DNA from: JALHST01 sp963798435
GTDB lineage: Bacteria; Bacteroidota; Bacteroidia; Flavobacteriales; Flavobacteriaceae
Reading direction: 5' to 3'
Assembly: GCA_963798435.1 (NCBI GenBank)
Contig: CAWCTF010000005.1
Coordinates: forward strand, 62,001-126,000
DNA: 64,000 nt
Part shown: positions 1 through 9,037 of the stretch, piece by piece
How positions within the stretch are numbered: position 1 is the first letter of the stretch
Layout of the letters: every line of letters begins with the position of its first letter
The notes under the pieces: model-generated
What the model was told of the DNA's origin: nothing
What the model saw: the letters and a program-made list of their open reading frames with translations, nothing else
Database searches by the model: none
Program-made: the position numbers and the translations under genes

Positions 1-471
1 GCTGTAGCACCTACCAAAAACAATGATCGATTTGAGTGGTTTTTGGAAAAAGCCACAGAAATCGGGGTGAGTGAAATAACACCGATTCTCTGTGCGCGAT
101 CTGAACGGAAAATCATTAAGCTTGAACGCATTCAAAAAGTTGTTCAGGCCGCCATGAAACAATCGTTGCAATTGTATCTTCCGAAAGTAAACGATGCCAT
201 TTCTTTTACTGATTTTATGAATTTGGAAAAGAAAGGGTTCTTATTCATCGCCCATTGTGAAGAGAGCGAAAAGATGGATTTAATGCGACGGGTTCTCCCC
301 GATAGGGACATTACGATCTTGATCGGTCCTGAAGGCGATTTTACGCACGAGGAAATCAATTTGGCGAGAGAAAATGGCTTTTTACCAATTTCATTGGGGG
401 AGAATCGCCTGCGTACCGAAACAGCGGCCTTAGTTGCATGTACCATTGTAGCAGTAGTCAACAACGAATAA
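1..471 (+). CDS. rsmE: 16S rRNA (uracil-1498-N3)-methyltransferase RsmE, 3' part
   Basis: This is the C-terminal part of RsmE, which methylates U1498 of 16S rRNA using S-adenosylmethionine. The frame is open from base 1, so the start lies outside the window and about 156 codons are visible. The SPOUT-family knot signatures are present: EKATEIGVSEI near the beginning, ILIGPEGDFTHEE in the middle, and LGENRLRTETAALVA before the stop, where the SAM-binding trefoil knot is completed. The N-terminal PUA-like RNA-binding domain is not visible. The DUF4159 gene follows 22 bases after the stop on the same strand. The family assignment is secure. Confidence 0.95.
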   Translation, partial: AVAPTKNNDRFEWFLEKATEIGVSEITPILCARSERKIIKLERIQKVVQAAMKQSLQLYLPKVNDAISFTDFMNLEKKGFLFIAHCEESEKMDLMRRVLPDRDITILIGPEGDFTHEEINLARENGFLPISLGENRLRTETAALVACTIVAVVNNE

Positions 472-481
472 CCTTATAGCG

Positions 482-489
482 TATCTTTA
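482..489 (+). promoter_or_regulatory. possible -7 box very close to the DUF4159 start
   Basis: TATCTTTA lies four bases upstream of the ATG at 494 and differs from the Bacteroidota -7 consensus TAnnTTTG only in the last base. No convincing TTTG lies about 19 bases upstream. If used, it would give an almost leaderless mRNA. This is a weak candidate, because the gene may simply be co-transcribed with rsmE. Confidence 0.25.
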
Positions 490-493
490 AAAT

Positions 494-1144
494 ATGAATT
501 GTCGTAGATTACTATTGGTTTCTTTTAGCTTCCTCTTCTGGATCGGTTGCCCTGCACAGGAAATTGCCCTCTTGAAATATAAAGGAGGAGGCGACTGGTA
601 CGCCAACCCTACCTCCCTCCCCAATCTGATCAAATTCTGCAACGACAACATCGGTACTAGATTGAATGTGAAGTCCGAAACGGTTGAAGTGGGCAATGTG
701 AATATCTTTCAATATCCGTTTTTGCATATGACCGGGCATGGCAATGTGGTGTTTTCTGCAGAGGAAGCTGAAAATCTACGTACCTACTTAATCGCAGGCG
801 GTTTTTTACATATCGATGACAATTATGGCATGGAACCTTATTTGCGAAAGGAACTCATCAAGGTTTTCCCAGAAACCGAATTGGTAGAATTGGGGCCCGA
901 TCATCCCATATTTTCGCAAGAATATAAGTTCCCGGATGGGCTGCCTAAAATTCATGAACATGATCGAAAAAGGCCCCAGGCATTTGGCATATTTTATGAA
1001 AATCGGCTTGTATTGTTATTTACGTACGAATGTGACCTAGGGGATGGCTGGGAAGACCCGGAAGTTCATAATGATCCTCAAGACGTCCGCGAAAAAGCGC
1101 TGAAAATGGGGGCCAATATCATTTCCTACGTTTTTAAAAATTAA
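494..1144 (+). CDS. DUF4159 domain-containing exported protein
   Basis: The 216-residue product starts with a signal peptide (positively charged start, hydrophobic core, then a possible lipobox-like GCPA around residues 18-21). The rest matches my recollection of DUF4159: the YKGGGDWYAN motif near residue 30, then a ThuA/glutamine-amidotransferase-like fold with FLHMTGHG and GGFLHIDDNYG, and a late acidic GDGWEDPEVH segment. No function is established for the family. In Bacteroidota it often sits beside rsmE and an AI-2E-type permease, as here, with three bases to the next gene, so co-transcription is likely. Envelope location is inferred from the signal peptide. Confidence 0.85.
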   Translation: MNCRRLLLVSFSFLFWIGCPAQEIALLKYKGGGDWYANPTSLPNLIKFCNDNIGTRLNVKSETVEVGNVNIFQYPFLHMTGHGNVVFSAEEAENLRTYLIAGGFLHIDDNYGMEPYLRKELIKVFPETELVELGPDHPIFSQEYKFPDGLPKIHEHDRKRPQAFGIFYENRLVLLFTYECDLGDGWEDPEVHNDPQDVREKALKMGANIISYVFKN

Positions 1145-1147
1145 CCA

Positions 1148-2248
1148 ATGAATTCAAGGGTCATTTCAAAAGGCATTTTACGGGCGTTCTGGACGATAGT
1201 CGCATGCGCGTTTGTCGTGTATTTACTGTACAAAATTCAGTCGGTGATCGCCTACTTGGTCATCGCTTCGGTAATCGCGCTTATAGGGAGCCCGGTAGTA
1301 TTCTTTTTGCGCTTGAAACTAAAAATTCCCAATACCTTGGCTGTGGTCTTGACCATGCTGTTTATGGTAACCATATTTATTGGAATATTCGCCCTTTTTG
1401 TTCCCTTGATCTCGGAGCAGGGCCATAATCTAAAATTATTGAATATTGACGAGCTTCAAAAAAGCCTGAATACGCTATATTGGGAAATTTCGCATTATTT
1501 TAAGGCACCCCCTGAGATGGTGAGTGAGATTATCCAGGAAGGCGATCTCAAAAAAAACATGTTGGAAGGCCTCGATATCGGATTTATCCCCAATTTTCTG
1601 AATTCGTTTTTAGGGATCTTGAGCAATATTAGCCTCGGTCTCTTCTCAGTACTCTTCATTTCGTTTTTCTTTTTAAAAGATCGAAAATTGCTCCAGAATT
1701 CGGTTTTATTAATCGTCCCGGCAGATAAGGAAGCGCACACGATTGCCTCCATACACAAGATCAATAACCTGCTTTCTCGGTATTTCGTAGGCCTGCTCTT
1801 GCAGATTTTCATCTTGTTCGTGATTTATAGCTTGGTACTGTTTTTGGTCGGCATCGAAAACGCGGTCGTGATTGCCTTTTTGTGCGCCTTGTTCAATATT
1901 ATTCCATATATCGGGCCTATTATTGGGGCCGTTATAATGATAATCCTTACCATGACCAGTAATTTGGGAGCCGATTTTAGCGATGTAATCCTACCCAAAA
2001 CGGGACAAGTTTTGATCGGGTTGGCCATAGGTCAATTGGTCGATAATTTCTTTTCGCAACCCGTTATTTTTTCAAATAGCGTGAAGTCGCATCCTCTTGA
2101 AATCTTCTTGGTCATCATCATTGCAGGGCTACTCTTTGGTGTTGTCGGAATGATCGTTGCCGTCCCAGGTTACACCGTACTAAAAGTGATTTTAAAGGAA
2201 TTTTTTGCCGAAAACAAGCTGGTGAAATCGATTACCGAAAAATTATAG
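1148..2248 (+). CDS. AI-2E family transporter (putative permease)
   Basis: The 366-residue protein is an integral membrane protein of the AI-2E/PerM family. It has paired hydrophobic segments at the N-terminus (about residues 12-50 and 60-88), a soluble central part (about 90-150), and further helices to about residue 345. The family-typical NIIPYIGPIIGA motif lies near residue 250 and the DNFFSQPVIFS segment follows. Members export small molecules or act as Na+/H+ antiporters, and the family name does not prove autoinducer transport. The gene starts three bases after the DUF4159 stop and ends seven bases before the methyltransferase gene, so the four genes look like one operon. Confidence 0.88.
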   Translation: MNSRVISKGILRAFWTIVACAFVVYLLYKIQSVIAYLVIASVIALIGSPVVFFLRLKLKIPNTLAVVLTMLFMVTIFIGIFALFVPLISEQGHNLKLLNIDELQKSLNTLYWEISHYFKAPPEMVSEIIQEGDLKKNMLEGLDIGFIPNFLNSFLGILSNISLGLFSVLFISFFFLKDRKLLQNSVLLIVPADKEAHTIASIHKINNLLSRYFVGLLLQIFILFVIYSLVLFLVGIENAVVIAFLCALFNIIPYIGPIIGAVIMIILTMTSNLGADFSDVILPKTGQVLIGLAIGQLVDNFFSQPVIFSNSVKSHPLEIFLVIIIAGLLFGVVGMIVAVPGYTVLKVILKEFFAENKLVKSITEKL

Positions 2249-2255
2249 TATTACA

Positions 2256-3434
2256 TTGAATAAAAACATATTAAATACTGGTATACAGGATTATATCGTA
2301 AATAATAACAATACTGACATCCTGTCAGTATTGCTTAAAAAACCAATTTTTGAAGAGGTTACGAACCAGGAACTCGTCGAACAGCTGATTGCCAGAAATA
2401 AATGCAGGACAAAACTTCCCACTTGGTACAAAACCCCAAAAATTTATTATCCGAATAAGGTATCATTGGAACAAACATCCTCTGAAATTACTGCGGGCTA
2501 TAAAACGGAAATTGCACACGGCAATTCATTGGCTGATCTAACTGGAGGATTCGGTGTCGATTCTTTTTTCCTTTCTTCAAAATTTGACACACTCGTTCAT
2601 TGTGAAATCGACAAAAGTCTTTCAGAAATAGCACGCTATAATTTTGATCGCTTGGGAAGCAACAATGTACTTTTCGAATCGAATGACGGCATCACCTTTC
2701 TAAGGACGTCTGAAAAACAGTTTGATTGGATTTATATCGACCCGTCAAGACGCGATGACAGGAAAGGAAAAGTAGTTAGATTGGAAGATTGTACCCCGAA
2801 TGTTTCAGAACATTTAGAACTGCTCTTTCAAAAGACCAAAAAAATCCTGGTCAAAACTTCGCCTTTACTGGATATTACCGCTGGAATCAATGCCTTGTGC
2901 CATGTCAAGGAAATTCATGTGGTTGCCGTCGACAATGAAGTCAAGGAGCTCCTGTGGATCTTGGAAAAAGAAAATAGGGATGCCATCACGATAAAGACCG
3001 TTAGTTTTAAAAAGACCACTACCGAACACTTTGAGTTTAATTATTCCGACGAAAAAAATGCAATTGCCCGTTACACGCTACCCGGTACCTATTTATATGA
3101 GCCGAACGCGGCCATTATGAAATCGGGCGCATTTAAATCGGTTGGCAATTTCTATGATCTCGACAAATTACAGGAGCATACCCATTTGTATACTTCCGAT
3201 GAGCTGATAAAATTTCCGGGGCGCCGTTTCCGTATTACGGGGGTCTTTTCATACAAGGGGGATGAATTTAAGAAGTTGGGCATACGGAAGGCGAATATTA
3301 CGACTCGCAATTTTAAGGACAGCGTTGCCAACATCCGTAAAAAATTCAAGATTTTAGAAGGTGGGGATACCTACTTGTTCTTTTGTTCGACCCTGAACGG
3401 GTCACCTGTTATAATTAGGTGTAGCCAGTGCTAA
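2256..3434 (+). CDS. class I SAM-dependent methyltransferase with THUMP-like domain
   Basis: The 392-residue protein combines an N-terminal RNA-binding-type segment (about residues 1-90), a Rossmann methyltransferase core, and a C-terminal THUMP-like domain (about 315-392). In the core, the SAM loop reads LADLTGGFGVDSFFLS (about residue 92), the acidic strand end is HCEID, and WIYIDPSRRD matches the D-P-x-R motif of this group. The substrate is unknown; an RNA target is likely from the domains. The start codon is TTG at 2256: the N-terminal NTGIQDYI segment is conserved in relatives and no usable ATG lies near. It follows the AI-2E permease by seven bases. Confidence 0.85.
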   Translation: MNKNILNTGIQDYIVNNNNTDILSVLLKKPIFEEVTNQELVEQLIARNKCRTKLPTWYKTPKIYYPNKVSLEQTSSEITAGYKTEIAHGNSLADLTGGFGVDSFFLSSKFDTLVHCEIDKSLSEIARYNFDRLGSNNVLFESNDGITFLRTSEKQFDWIYIDPSRRDDRKGKVVRLEDCTPNVSEHLELLFQKTKKILVKTSPLLDITAGINALCHVKEIHVVAVDNEVKELLWILEKENRDAITIKTVSFKKTTTEHFEFNYSDEKNAIARYTLPGTYLYEPNAAIMKSGAFKSVGNFYDLDKLQEHTHLYTSDELIKFPGRRFRITGVFSYKGDEFKKLGIRKANITTRNFKDSVANIRKKFKILEGGDTYLFFCSTLNGSPVIIRCSQC

Positions 3435-3651
3435 AAATGTACAATTTTCGCTAAAATACCTTTTAAATATTAGGCAATCTACAACGATATAGGTATTTCG
3501 ATAAAACGATGGATATCTTAGAAATCAAGTTCATTTTGGGAAAGACTTAAAAGATTTAACAAATTCGTTAAAAGTCGTAAAAAACGACAACAAACCTAAC
3601 AAATAAAGGCCTTTTAAGAGAAAGTGTCGTAGGCGCCTATAAAATTTTAGT

Positions 3652-3757
3652 ATCAATATTTGACAAAATATAAGGTGTTGAATGAGCTTCTTTCACATAT
3701 TTTTGCTAATATTATTCCCGATTTGGGTTTTTTTTAACATATGATCAATATTTGACA
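3652..3757 (+). repeat. direct repeat ATCAATATTTGACA (two copies, 92 bp apart)
   Basis: The same 14-mer occurs at 3652-3665 and 3744-3757. Its core TCAATATTTGA is an imperfect palindrome (TCAA-N3-TTGA), as expected for a dimeric regulator. The copies flank the candidate SusC promoter. Each copy also contains AATATTTG, one base from the -7 consensus, so they could instead be promoter remnants. Confidence 0.55.
3678..3705 (+). promoter_or_regulatory. candidate SusC promoter
   Basis: TTG at 3678-3680, a 17-base spacer and an exact TAnnTTTG box (TATTTTTG, 3698-3705) match the Bacteroidota housekeeping promoter. Transcription would begin near 3710, giving a leader of about 100 bases that contains the hairpin at 3723-3771. 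Confidence 0.5.
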
Positions 3758-3771
3758 TGCAAAAAACCCAA
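3723..3771 (+). repeat. inverted repeat (hairpin) in the SusC leader
   Basis: TTGGGTTTTTT at 3723-3733 pairs perfectly with AAAAAACCCAA at 3761-3771 around a 27-base loop. It starts about 12 bases after the predicted transcription start and ends 40 bases before the ATG. No T-run follows, so it is not a plain terminator. The second 14-mer copy lies in the loop. Confidence 0.55.
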
Positions 3772-3811
3772 CTAACTCAACATTAATTTAAACTAACAAA
3801 CAACAAGGATT

Positions 3812-6800
3812 ATGAATCAAAAACGTGATTACAATTCGTTAAGACCCAAAGGAAGGAATTCTTTTTTCCGATTAGGGTTTTTGTCGATGATGGTTTGTCT
3901 TGGAGCGCAGATGGCGCTTGCAAATCATGAAGCAAATTTTTCAAATGTTGACTGGAGTACAACACTCCAATCAACGGTAACCGGAACGGTTGTCGATGAT
4001 GCGGGCCAGCCGCTTCCCGGAGCCAACGTTGTGGTCAAAGGTACAACCAATGGTACCCAAACTGATTTTGATGGAAACTATTCTATAAATGTTGATAGTG
4101 GTGCCGTGTTGGTATTCAGTTATCTTGGATTCCAACGCCTAGAAATAGCCGTTGGTAGTGAAACTACCATCAATGTCACCATGGAAGCCGACGCAGCGTT
4201 ATTGTCGGAGGTGGTTGTAACGGGGTATCAAACCCAGACCAAGCGTGAGACCACCGCAGCGGTTTCAATTGTAAAGGCCGAAGATTTGGCCGCCGTACCT
4301 TCGGGCAACATCGAACAGCAATTACAAGGTAGGGTTGCAGGGGTTACCGTACTTACCAATGGTCAGCCAGGAACTACGAGTCAAGTTAGGGTTCGTGGTT
4401 TTAACTCATTTGGGAACAACGCACCTTTATATGTTGTAGATGGGGTACCAACGACCAATGTTGATTTCATCAATCCTGAGGATATTGAAACGGCAGTAGT
4501 ACTTAAAGATGCTGCAGCTGCTTCCATTTATGGTGCAAGGGCTGCAAACGGTGTAATTGTCTACGTGACAAAACAAGGGTCAAGAGCCAAAAGAAAAACG
4601 CAAATGACCTTGAGCATCAATAGTGGGGTTACTGATCCCAACGTTGCAGGTTCACCAAAAATGTTGAACCCACAGGATATGGCCGACTATACTTTCCAGG
4701 CGTACCGAAACAATGCGGCTGCCAATGGTGTTCCAGTGCAGTATACGCATCCGCAATATGGTCCAGGTCCGAATCCTACCTTTCCTGATTATTTACTTGC
4801 TGGAGGCCAAAGTGGTGTAAATGCCGCTGATGTTGATTTAGCAGCAATTCGCGCCGCGTATGAAGCCGACCCGCTTACCACGTTTTTGATTAAGCCGAAT
4901 TTGGCAGGAACGAATTGGTACAAGGAAATTACAAGAATTGCCCCATTGAGTAGAATCTCCTTGAATTTTGAAGGAGGCAATGAAAATGGTCGTTATTTTA
5001 TGGGCATCTCTGCCCAAAACCAAGATGGTGTCGTACTTGAGCAGAAATTTGCCAGATATGCCGCCCGATTTAACTCTGAATGGGATATTACACCTTGGTT
5101 AAGTATTGGTGAAAATTTCCAGACTACCTATAGAGCTACCAGAGGTATTGCCGGTGGTGGAGGTGGCGTTGAAGTTGCCGATGATGAATCTGAAGTTTTA
5201 TCTGCCTATCGTATGCCGACCATTATGCCGGTTTATGACGAATTCGGAAGTTATGCAAGTACTAAGGCCAGTGGTTTTAACAACCCACGAAACCCGGTAA
5301 GACGTTTGGTTAGAAACAATGGAAACGATAAATCATATGGTATTGGTGGTTTTGGTAACATTTATGTTGATATAAAACCACTAGATGGGTTAACCTTGCG
5401 TTCAAGTCTTGGAGGTTCTTATAGCAATTACTACTATGTTGATTACAACTATAAGTATCTTGGGGATTCAGAAACCGAGGCAAGTGATACCTTTGGGGAA
5501 GGCAGCGGCTACGGCTTCACATGGACCTTTACAAATACCATTTCCTACGAAAAGCTTTTTGGCCAACACAAACTAACCGTTTTAGCTGGTATCGAAGCTT
5601 TGAATACAGGGAAAGGAAGAAACATCGCTGGTAGTGGAATCAATCCTTTTTCTACCGATCTTGATTATCAAAGTTTAAGTGTGGTCAATAGCCCGGTCGT
5701 ACGTAGTAATCAATTTAAAGGTGCCAATTATTTTTCCGAGTTCGGAAAATTGGATTACAACTTTGCAGAGCGTTATTACATAACCGGTGTAATTCGACGG
5801 GACGGTTCCTCACGATTTGGTGGAAACAACCGATATGGTACGTTCCCTGCAGTTTCAGCCGCTTGGAGGGTCATTGCAGAGCCTTTTATGCAAAATCAAA
5901 CGTTCTTGACCGATTTAAAGATTCGTGGTGGATGGGGTCAAATGGGTAACGATACCAACGTAGATCCAAACAACCAGTATTCTCTATATCGCTCTGATCT
6001 TGGGAATACTTTATACCCGATTCAAGGACAGAATAGTGGTGCTGACACTGGATTCGCCCAAAGTCGTATCGGCAACCCCGATGCGAAATGGGAAACCAGT
6101 ACTACCACTAACATTGGTTTTGACGCGAGTTTCTTGAACGACCATTTAGATATTGAACTAGATTGGTGGAAAAAGGATACCGAAGATTTATTATATCAAA
6201 TACCTTTGGCTGCCGTGACTGGGAATTTTGCCGCTGCCCCTTCAGTAAACATTGGGGGTATGAACAACACCGGTGTTGATTTTAAAATTGGGGTGAACGG
6301 TCATATTACCGAGGATCTTTCCTTTGAAATAACCAGTACCAATAGTTTTTTAAAGAACGAAATTACCGCTTTGGCACCTGGAATCGAATTTTTTGGGGAC
6401 CAATTTGGTTATAGAGGTATCCAACCGATTCGAAACTCTGTTGGTCAATCTATATCGACCTTCTTTGGATATGAAGTGATTGGATATTTCAACAGCCAAG
6501 CCGAGGTGGATAGTTCGCCTGCACAGGAGGGTAAAGGATTGGGTCGTTTTAGATATGCCGATGTAAACGGTGATGGCGCCATTACACCTGACGACCGTAC
6601 CGTAATAGGCCATGCCGTGCCCGATTATACTGGTGGTATGGATATCTTACTACGATTTAAGAATTTAGAATTCCAAGCATTCTTCAGTGGTACGTATGGT
6701 AATGAAATTTTTAACCAATCAAAATGGTTTCGGGATTTCTTCGGTACGTTCGAAGGATCTGCCAAAGGCGTAGCCGCCTTCAATTCATGGACACCTGAAT

Positions 6801-7123
6801 TGGGAAATAACGCTGGCGCCCCTATTTGGGAGAGTGCCTCTAATTTAAGTACAAGTGGAGCTTCAAATTCATGGTATGTAGAAGATGGCAGCTACTTAAG
6901 ACTGGCTCAATTGAGATTAGGTTACAATTTTGATACCCGACTTATGGACAAAATTGGTATCAGCAAACTTAAATTGGGGCTATCAGCCAATAATATCTGG
7001 ACATTGACCAACTATTCAGGTCTTGATCCACAAGTTGCGGGTCCTGATACGAATTTTGGTATCGATGTTGGTAACTATCCTGTTACTCCAAGTTATCTAA
7101 TTAGCTTAGAAATAGGAATTTAA
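3812..7123 (+). CDS. SusC/RagA family TonB-linked outer membrane protein
   Basis: This 1103-residue TonB-dependent outer membrane transporter is expected to import a glycan or peptide across the outer membrane with the SusD partner. The order is: signal peptide ending near ALA (residue 37), carboxypeptidase-regulatory-like domain (about 55-130, GTVVDDAGQPLPGANVVVKG), plug domain (about 150-255, with LQGRVAGV, VRVRGFNS, PLYVVDGVP, ASIYGARAANGVI), then a 22-strand-type barrel to the C-terminal strand SYLISLEIGI. No N-terminal STN/secretin domain is visible, so direct anti-sigma signalling is unlikely. The SusD gene follows after 56 bases. The substrate cannot be read from the sequence. Confidence 0.95.
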   Translation: MNQKRDYNSLRPKGRNSFFRLGFLSMMVCLGAQMALANHEANFSNVDWSTTLQSTVTGTVVDDAGQPLPGANVVVKGTTNGTQTDFDGNYSINVDSGAVLVFSYLGFQRLEIAVGSETTINVTMEADAALLSEVVVTGYQTQTKRETTAAVSIVKAEDLAAVPSGNIEQQLQGRVAGVTVLTNGQPGTTSQVRVRGFNSFGNNAPLYVVDGVPTTNVDFINPEDIETAVVLKDAAAASIYGARAANGVIVYVTKQGSRAKRKTQMTLSINSGVTDPNVAGSPKMLNPQDMADYTFQAYRNNAAANGVPVQYTHPQYGPGPNPTFPDYLLAGGQSGVNAADVDLAAIRAAYEADPLTTFLIKPNLAGTNWYKEITRIAPLSRISLNFEGGNENGRYFMGISAQNQDGVVLEQKFARYAARFNSEWDITPWLSIGENFQTTYRATRGIAGGGGGVEVADDESEVLSAYRMPTIMPVYDEFGSYASTKASGFNNPRNPVRRLVRNNGNDKSYGIGGFGNIYVDIKPLDGLTLRSSLGGSYSNYYYVDYNYKYLGDSETEASDTFGEGSGYGFTWTFTNTISYEKLFGQHKLTVLAGIEALNTGKGRNIAGSGINPFSTDLDYQSLSVVNSPVVRSNQFKGANYFSEFGKLDYNFAERYYITGVIRRDGSSRFGGNNRYGTFPAVSAAWRVIAEPFMQNQTFLTDLKIRGGWGQMGNDTNVDPNNQYSLYRSDLGNTLYPIQGQNSGADTGFAQSRIGNPDAKWETSTTTNIGFDASFLNDHLDIELDWWKKDTEDLLYQIPLAAVTGNFAAAPSVNIGGMNNTGVDFKIGVNGHITEDLSFEITSTNSFLKNEITALAPGIEFFGDQFGYRGIQPIRNSVGQSISTFFGYEVIGYFNSQAEVDSSPAQEGKGLGRFRYADVNGDGAITPDDRTVIGHAVPDYTGGMDILLRFKNLEFQAFFSGTYGNEIFNQSKWFRDFFGTFEGSAKGVAAFNSWTPELGNNAGAPIWESASNLSTSGASNSWYVEDGSYLRLAQLRLGYNFDTRLMDKIGISKLKLGLSANNIWTLTNYSGLDPQVAGPDTNFGIDVGNYPVTPSYLISLEIGI

Positions 7124-7179
7124 CGAACAAAACGAAATAAAATGTTTAGACTTTTTATATCTTTAAAACAAAATTAACT

Positions 7180-8925
7180 ATGAAAACTATGAGTAATATT
7201 AAAAAAATGACAGTCCTTACGATGTCGCTCTTAATGGTGAGCGTCTCGTGTAGCGATAAATTTTTAGAGCTTTTGCCGGCAGATTCCCTGGCAGATGCGC
7301 AAGTAACAACGGGTCCTGGTATAGAAGGCTTATTAATAGGTACCTATGCTGCATTGAATGGATCATTTGGGAGTCGCTTCGAAGGTCCTAACCGTTGGGT
7401 CACCGGATCTATCATGGGCGGTGAAGCCAACAAGGGAACGGATCCTGGTGATTATACCACTTTGAATCCTATTCAGCGGTATGAGACCAGTGCTACCGAT
7501 GGTGATATTAACGCGCTTTGGCAAGGCGATTATGAAGGAATCAGCAGAGCAAATGCGGTTTTAAGGGCACTTGCCGGGAATCCTGATATTTCCGATGCCG
7601 ATAGGGCACGTATATCTGGTGAAGCAAGAATGCTACGCGGTCATTTCTATTTCGATCTGAAAAAGCATTTTAACAGCGTTCCTGTCTTTGATGAGACGTT
7701 ATTGGCTACCGAGATCGTGGTAATTCCGAATACGCCCGACGTGTATCCTCAAATTGAGGCTGATTTTCAATATGCGTATGATAATCTACCCGCAACAACG
7801 AGTGCAGGGCGTGTTAACAAATGGGCTGCCGCTGCGTATATGGCAAAAGCCAAATTATTTCAAGGTAAGTTTGGTGAGGCAAAAACCTGGTTTGACGATG
7901 TTATTACCAATGGGGTAACCTCTAATGGCCTTAAATATGCCTTGCTGGACAATTATGCCGGGATCTACAACGCTGAATTTGATAACAATGCCGAAGTTGT
8001 TATGGATGTCGAATCTGCGAATAATACAGGTAGTGTTAATAACGCCAACTGGTTCGATGATTTAAGCTACCCATACAACACAGGCCCAGATGGCCCAGGT
8101 GCTTGCTGTGGTTTCTTTCAGCCCAGTTTTGAATTGGCCAATTCGTTCAGGACAACACCTGCTGGTTTGCCTTTATTAGACAAATCATATAATGACCCTG
8201 CAAATGCGGTTAAAAACGATTTCAATATCGCTTCATCCGACCCGTTTACTCCAGATGCAGGACCATTGGATCCTCGAATTGACTTCTCAATTGGGAGAAG
8301 GGGTATTCAGTATTTAGATTGGAAAATATTCCCTGGTGCAGATTGGATTCGTAAGCCAGATTACGGAGGACCTTATTCACCTAAGAAATATATTTATTAT
8401 AAGTCTCAGGAAAACAGCCTTACAGATGGTAGTTCTTGGACACGAGGGTATGCCTTGATGAACTATACGATCATTCGCTATGCCGATGTGCTTTTGATGG
8501 CCGCAGAGGCAGAAATCGAAGCCGGTTCGTTAGAACAAGCACGTACCTATGTAAACATGGTTCGGGCAAGAGCCGCAAATTCACAATATTGGGTTTCCAA
8601 TGATGGAGGAGCAACTCCTGCTGCCAATTATGTAATTTCCGAGTATCCTCCTTCCCAGTTTGCCGATCAGGCATCCGCTAGAACTGCGGTCCGTTTTGAG
8701 CGCAAATTGGAACTATCAGGAGAAGGACACAGGTTCTTCGATTTGGTACGTTGGGGCATTGCTGCTGAGGAGTTGAATGCATATTTAGCGTATGATTCAC
8801 AATTTTTAGTGACGATGTTCGGCGGTGCTAGCTTCAAGGCTGGTAAAACCGAGTATTATCCAATTCCACAGGCTCAAATTGATATTGAAGGTTCTGATGT
8901 CCTTACCCAGAACCCTGGATACTAA
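7180..8925 (+). CDS. SusD/RagB family nutrient-binding lipoprotein
   Basis: The 581-residue lipoprotein is the surface lid and binding partner of the preceding SusC. The signal peptide ends in a lipobox at VSVSC (Cys about residue 25) followed by SDKF, where acidic residues suit surface export in Bacteroidota. Family signatures include the early FLELLPADS segment, the TPR-type helices around RISGEARMLRGHFYFDLKK, the RYADVLLMAAEAE helix, and the C-terminal ERKLELSGEGHRFFDLVRWG motif ending in YYPIPQAQID. ATG at 7180 is used here; ATG at 7189 is an alternative that leaves the signal peptide intact. A terminator follows directly. Confidence 0.95.
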   Translation: MKTMSNIKKMTVLTMSLLMVSVSCSDKFLELLPADSLADAQVTTGPGIEGLLIGTYAALNGSFGSRFEGPNRWVTGSIMGGEANKGTDPGDYTTLNPIQRYETSATDGDINALWQGDYEGISRANAVLRALAGNPDISDADRARISGEARMLRGHFYFDLKKHFNSVPVFDETLLATEIVVIPNTPDVYPQIEADFQYAYDNLPATTSAGRVNKWAAAAYMAKAKLFQGKFGEAKTWFDDVITNGVTSNGLKYALLDNYAGIYNAEFDNNAEVVMDVESANNTGSVNNANWFDDLSYPYNTGPDGPGACCGFFQPSFELANSFRTTPAGLPLLDKSYNDPANAVKNDFNIASSDPFTPDAGPLDPRIDFSIGRRGIQYLDWKIFPGADWIRKPDYGGPYSPKKYIYYKSQENSLTDGSSWTRGYALMNYTIIRYADVLLMAAEAEIEAGSLEQARTYVNMVRARAANSQYWVSNDGGATPAANYVISEYPPSQFADQASARTAVRFERKLELSGEGHRFFDLVRWGIAAEELNAYLAYDSQFLVTMFGGASFKAGKTEYYPIPQAQIDIEGSDVLTQNPGY

Positions 8926-8951
8926 CAGTTAATACGAGTAAATCAAAAAAG

Positions 8952-8980
8952 ACCCTGGCAGAAACGTCAGGGTTTTTTTT
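8952..8980 (+). terminator. rho-independent terminator after susD-like gene
   Basis: ACCCTG (8952-8957) pairs with CAGGGT (8968-8973) around a 10-base loop, and eight T residues run from 8973 to 8980. It closes the SusC-SusD transcript before the VCBS gene. Confidence 0.8.
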
Positions 8981-9008
8981 GTTTCTTTCCCACTCTTCCC
9001 CATCTTTG
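8978..9008 (+). promoter_or_regulatory. candidate promoter of the VCBS gene, overlapping the terminator
   Basis: TTTG at 8978-8981, exactly 19 bases of spacer, and CATCTTTG at 9001-9008 match TTTG-N19-TAnnTTTG with one mismatch. The -33 box uses the end of the terminator T-run. The leader would be about 25 bases. Confidence 0.4.
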
Positions 9009-9037
9009 TAGTCGCAATCAATTTGACACCCTAAGAA

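Larger units (their letters stand above)
3435..3811 (+). promoter_or_regulatory. 377-base leader/promoter region of the SusC gene
   Basis: This AT-rich gap has no gene. It holds a small GTCGT-A5-ACGAC inverted repeat (3574-3588), two copies of a 14-mer (3652-3665 and 3744-3757), a candidate promoter (3678-3705) and an 11-bp-stem hairpin (3723-3771) just before the SusC start. No regulator gene (SusR-like, ECF sigma/anti-sigma, HTCS) precedes SusC here, so control probably acts in trans or through these elements. Confidence 0.6.

Noticed and set aside
3574..3588. Terminator after the THUMP-like methyltransferase gene
   Set aside because: The GTCGT/ACGAC hairpin has a five-bp stem and no T-run on the + strand, so it is too weak to call.
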